Origin: Halobacteriales archaeon QS_4_69_31
GTDB lineage: Archaea > Halobacteriota > Halobacteria > Halobacteriales > Haloarculaceae
Direction: 5' to 3'
Length of the DNA: 64,000 nt
Assembly: GCA_003021655.1 (NCBI GenBank)
Contig: PXRP01000026.1
Coordinates: 1 to 64,000, forward strand
Part shown: positions 62,550 through 64,000 of the stretch, in pieces
Layout of the letters: each line of letters opens with the position of its first letter
Position numbering within the stretch: the stretch's first letter is position 1
Program-made: the position numbers and the translations under genes
Notes under the pieces: model-generated
What the model was told of the DNA's origin: nothing
The model's input: only the letters and a program-made list of their open reading frames with translations
Databases searched by the model: none

Positions 62550-64000
62550 CTACTCCCAGGTCGCCCCGGGGTTGGTCACTGCGCCGTTGGCGGCCGAGCC
62601 GAAGTCACGGCAGTACTTGCCGAGTACGCCGTCGGTGTAGTTCGGTTCGGGGTCGTGGTCTTCGAGGCGCCGTTCGATCTCCCCGTCCGAGAGGTCCACG
62701 GAGAGCTCGAGGTCGTCGATGTCGATGGTGACGGTGTCGCCGTCTTCGAGCGCGGCGATAGGGCCGCCGACGAACGCCTCGGGGGCGACGTGGCCGATAG
62801 AGAAGCCCCGCGTCGCGCCCGAGAAGCGCCCGTCGGTAAAGAGCGCGACGTCCTCGGCGTGGCCGTGGCCGGCCACCGCGGAGGTAACGCCGAACATCTC
62901 GCGCATGCCGGGACCGCCCTGTGGCCCCTCGTTTCGGATACAGAGGACGTCGCCCGCCTCGATGTGGCCCTCCTGGACGTACTTCATGGCCTCTTCCTCC
63001 TTCTCGAAGACCCGGACCGGCCCCTCGTGGCTGAGGTGGTCCTCGCCGGAGATCTTGATGACCGCGCCGTCGGGCGCGAGATTGCCCGTGAGCACGCGGA
63101 TCGCGCCACGCTCGTGGATCGGGTCGTCGACCGGTTCGAGGAAGTCGACGTCGAGGTCCTCGATGGCCGGCGGGTCCAGCGCTTCGAGGGCCTCGCCGAT
63201 GGTGTTGCCGGTGACGGTCAGCGCGTCGTCGTGGAGCAGGTCGGCGTCCGAGAGGGCGTTCAGTACGACCGGGACGCCGCCGACCTGCTGGAGGTCGTTC
63301 ATCACGCGCTCGCCGCCGGGCTGGAGGTCGGCTATCTTCGGGGTACGGGCGCTGATCTCGTTGAAGTCCTCGGTGTCGAGTTCGACCCCGGCCTCGGCGG
63401 CCATCGCGAGCAGGTGGAGGACGGCGTTGGTCGAGCCGCCGATGGCGACCTGGAGCGCGATGGCGTTCTCGAAGGACTCGCGGGTGAGGAAATCCGAGGG
63501 CCGACGCCGCTGTTCGACCACGTCGACGGCGAGTTCGCCCGTCTCGCCGGCTACCTCGTAGCGCGCCTCGTCCTCGGCGGGCGGGCCGGCGCTGCCTAGC
63601 GGCGCGAAGCCGATCGCCTCCGAGATCGAGGCCATGGTGTTGGCGGTGAACATGCCGCCACAGGACCCGGCGCCGGGACAGGCGTGGCGTTCGAGGTCGT
63701 CGAGTTCGTCCTCGCTCATCTCGCCGTCGGCGACCATGCCGACGCCCTCGAAGACGTTCTGGATGGTGACCTCGCGGCCGTCGTGTTCGCCGGGCATGAT
63801 CGACCCGCCGTAGAGGAACACCGAGGGCAGGTCCGTCCGGATCGCGGCCATCATCATGCCGGGCATGTTCTTGTCACAGCCGCCGATGGTGACGAGGCCG
63901 TCCATACGCTCGCCGAACGACACCAGTTCGACCGAGTCGGCGATGACCTCCCGGGAGATGAGCGACGCCTTCATCCCCTCGGTCCCCATCGAGATGGCGT
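62550..64000 (-). CDS. ilvD: Dihydroxy-acid dehydratase, N-terminus cut by window edge
   Basis: 483 residues in the window, open at the right edge. Iron-sulfur cysteines: [16 protein letters not shown] and [20 protein letters not shown]. Also present: [40 protein letters not shown] and [19 protein letters not shown] (C-terminal active site). It dehydrates 2,3-dihydroxy-acids in valine/isoleucine synthesis. The missing part is about the first 70-80 residues. The C-terminus is complete (TNPGATWE). Confidence 0.95.
   Translation of the reverse strand, partial: AISMGTEGMKASLISREVIADSVELVSFGERMDGLVTIGGCDKNMPGMMMAAIRTDLPSVFLYGGSIMPGEHDGREVTIQNVFEGVGMVADGEMSEDELDDLERHACPGAGSCGGMFTANTMASISEAIGFAPLGSAGPPAEDEARYEVAGETGELAVDVVEQRRRPSDFLTRESFENAIALQVAIGGSTNAVLHLLAMAAEAGVELDTEDFNEISARTPKIADLQPGGERVMNDLQQVGGVPVVLNALSDADLLHDDALTVTGNTIGEALEALDPPAIEDLDVDFLEPVDDPIHERGAIRVLTGNLAPDGAVIKISGEDHLSHEGPVRVFEKEEEAMKYVQEGHIEAGDVLCIRNEGPQGGPGMREMFGVTSAVAGHGHAEDVALFTDGRFSGATRGFSIGHVAPEAFVGGPIAALEDGDTVTIDIDDLELSVDLSDGEIERRLEDHDPEPNYTDGVLGKYCRDFGSAANGAVTNPGATWE

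Noticed and set aside
1-64000. tRNA, rRNA, SRP or RNase P RNA genes
   Set aside because: I looked for T-loop consensus and for conserved rRNA, RNase P and SRP motifs on both strands and found no convincing match. A covariance search could still find a divergent RNA.

Overview
This window is chromosomal DNA of an extremely halophilic archaeon (class Halobacteria). It is very GC-rich. The predicted proteins are strongly acidic, promoters are TATA-type and often leaderless. Typical haloarchaeal genes are present: PhaE-type polyhydroxyalkanoate (PHA) synthase, two thermosome subunits, aIF5B, archaeal primase PriL, Hjc, Nob1, Tsr3, a halocyanin, a bacterio-opsin-activator (Bat-type) regulator and DUF5811/DUF5812 proteins. 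The order maoC/phaJ - phaR - phaP - phaE - phaC is the arrangement known from Haloarcula-like genomes, so I favour Haloarculaceae, but the sequence alone does not give a genus.

Layout. 1-1800: the N-terminal half of an IS200/IS605-type TnpB gene (cut by the window edge), an array of short perfect hairpins, and a decayed archaellin pseudogene. 1898-5521: the PHA locus, with the divergent (R)-enoyl-CoA hydratase and the phaRPEC operon. 5547-12000: metabolic and secreted proteins (TPP enzyme, enoyl-CoA hydratase, Tat-exported nuclease-like protein, M23-like protein). 12085-14942: information processing (PriL behind a 25-bp tandem repeat, SWIM protein, Hjc). 15380-19690: DUF4870 membrane protein with a Gly/Gln/Pro repeat tail, Tsr3, ornithine-cyclodeaminase-like enzyme, thermosome subunit B. 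19700-22180: a poorly coding, rearranged stretch with two pseudogenes and DUF5811. 22186-29990: aIF5B, halocyanin, PRC-barrel/Nob1 pair, CPBP protease, glucose-6-phosphate isomerase and small haloarchaeal proteins. 30067-34959: a 1630-residue PAS/GAF/HTH regulator. 35422-42827: S-adenosylhomocysteine hydrolase, ArsR-type regulator, RecJ-like DHH phosphoesterase, ATP synthase subunit D, DUF389 and SIMPL proteins. 43027-49419: GTPase, HisE, PdxT, PrsW, riboflavin synthase, a CDP-alcohol phosphatidyltransferase and a second endonuclease/exonuclease/phosphatase protein. 49507-50408: a sulfatase remnant split by a palindrome-ended non-autonomous transposable element. 50490-64000: phosphatase, glutamine synthetase with a divergent Lrp regulator, thermosome subunit A, TspO, an AAA ATPase/hydrolase pair, PurM, a GNAT protein, PRPP synthetase and IlvD (cut by the right edge).

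How genes work together. The pha genes form one functional unit: PhaJ supplies (R)-3-hydroxyacyl-CoA, PhaE and PhaC polymerise it, PhaP coats the granule and PhaR regulates. glnA and lrp are a divergent pair with a perfect palindrome between them, suggesting local nitrogen control. The two thermosome genes carry similar promoters and their products probably assemble into one chaperonin. Many neighbours are convergent with overlapping stop codons (priL/small membrane protein, SWIM/hjc, DUF5812/hypothetical).

No rRNA, tRNA or CRISPR array was found. The most unusual signals are (i) a 19-22 bp element repeated at the same distance upstream of three unrelated genes, (ii) the structured, palindrome-ended element inside the sulfatase gene, which may carry an omega-RNA-like right end, (iii) the tandem repeat abutting the priL TATA box, and (iv) two clusters of short triloop hairpins.
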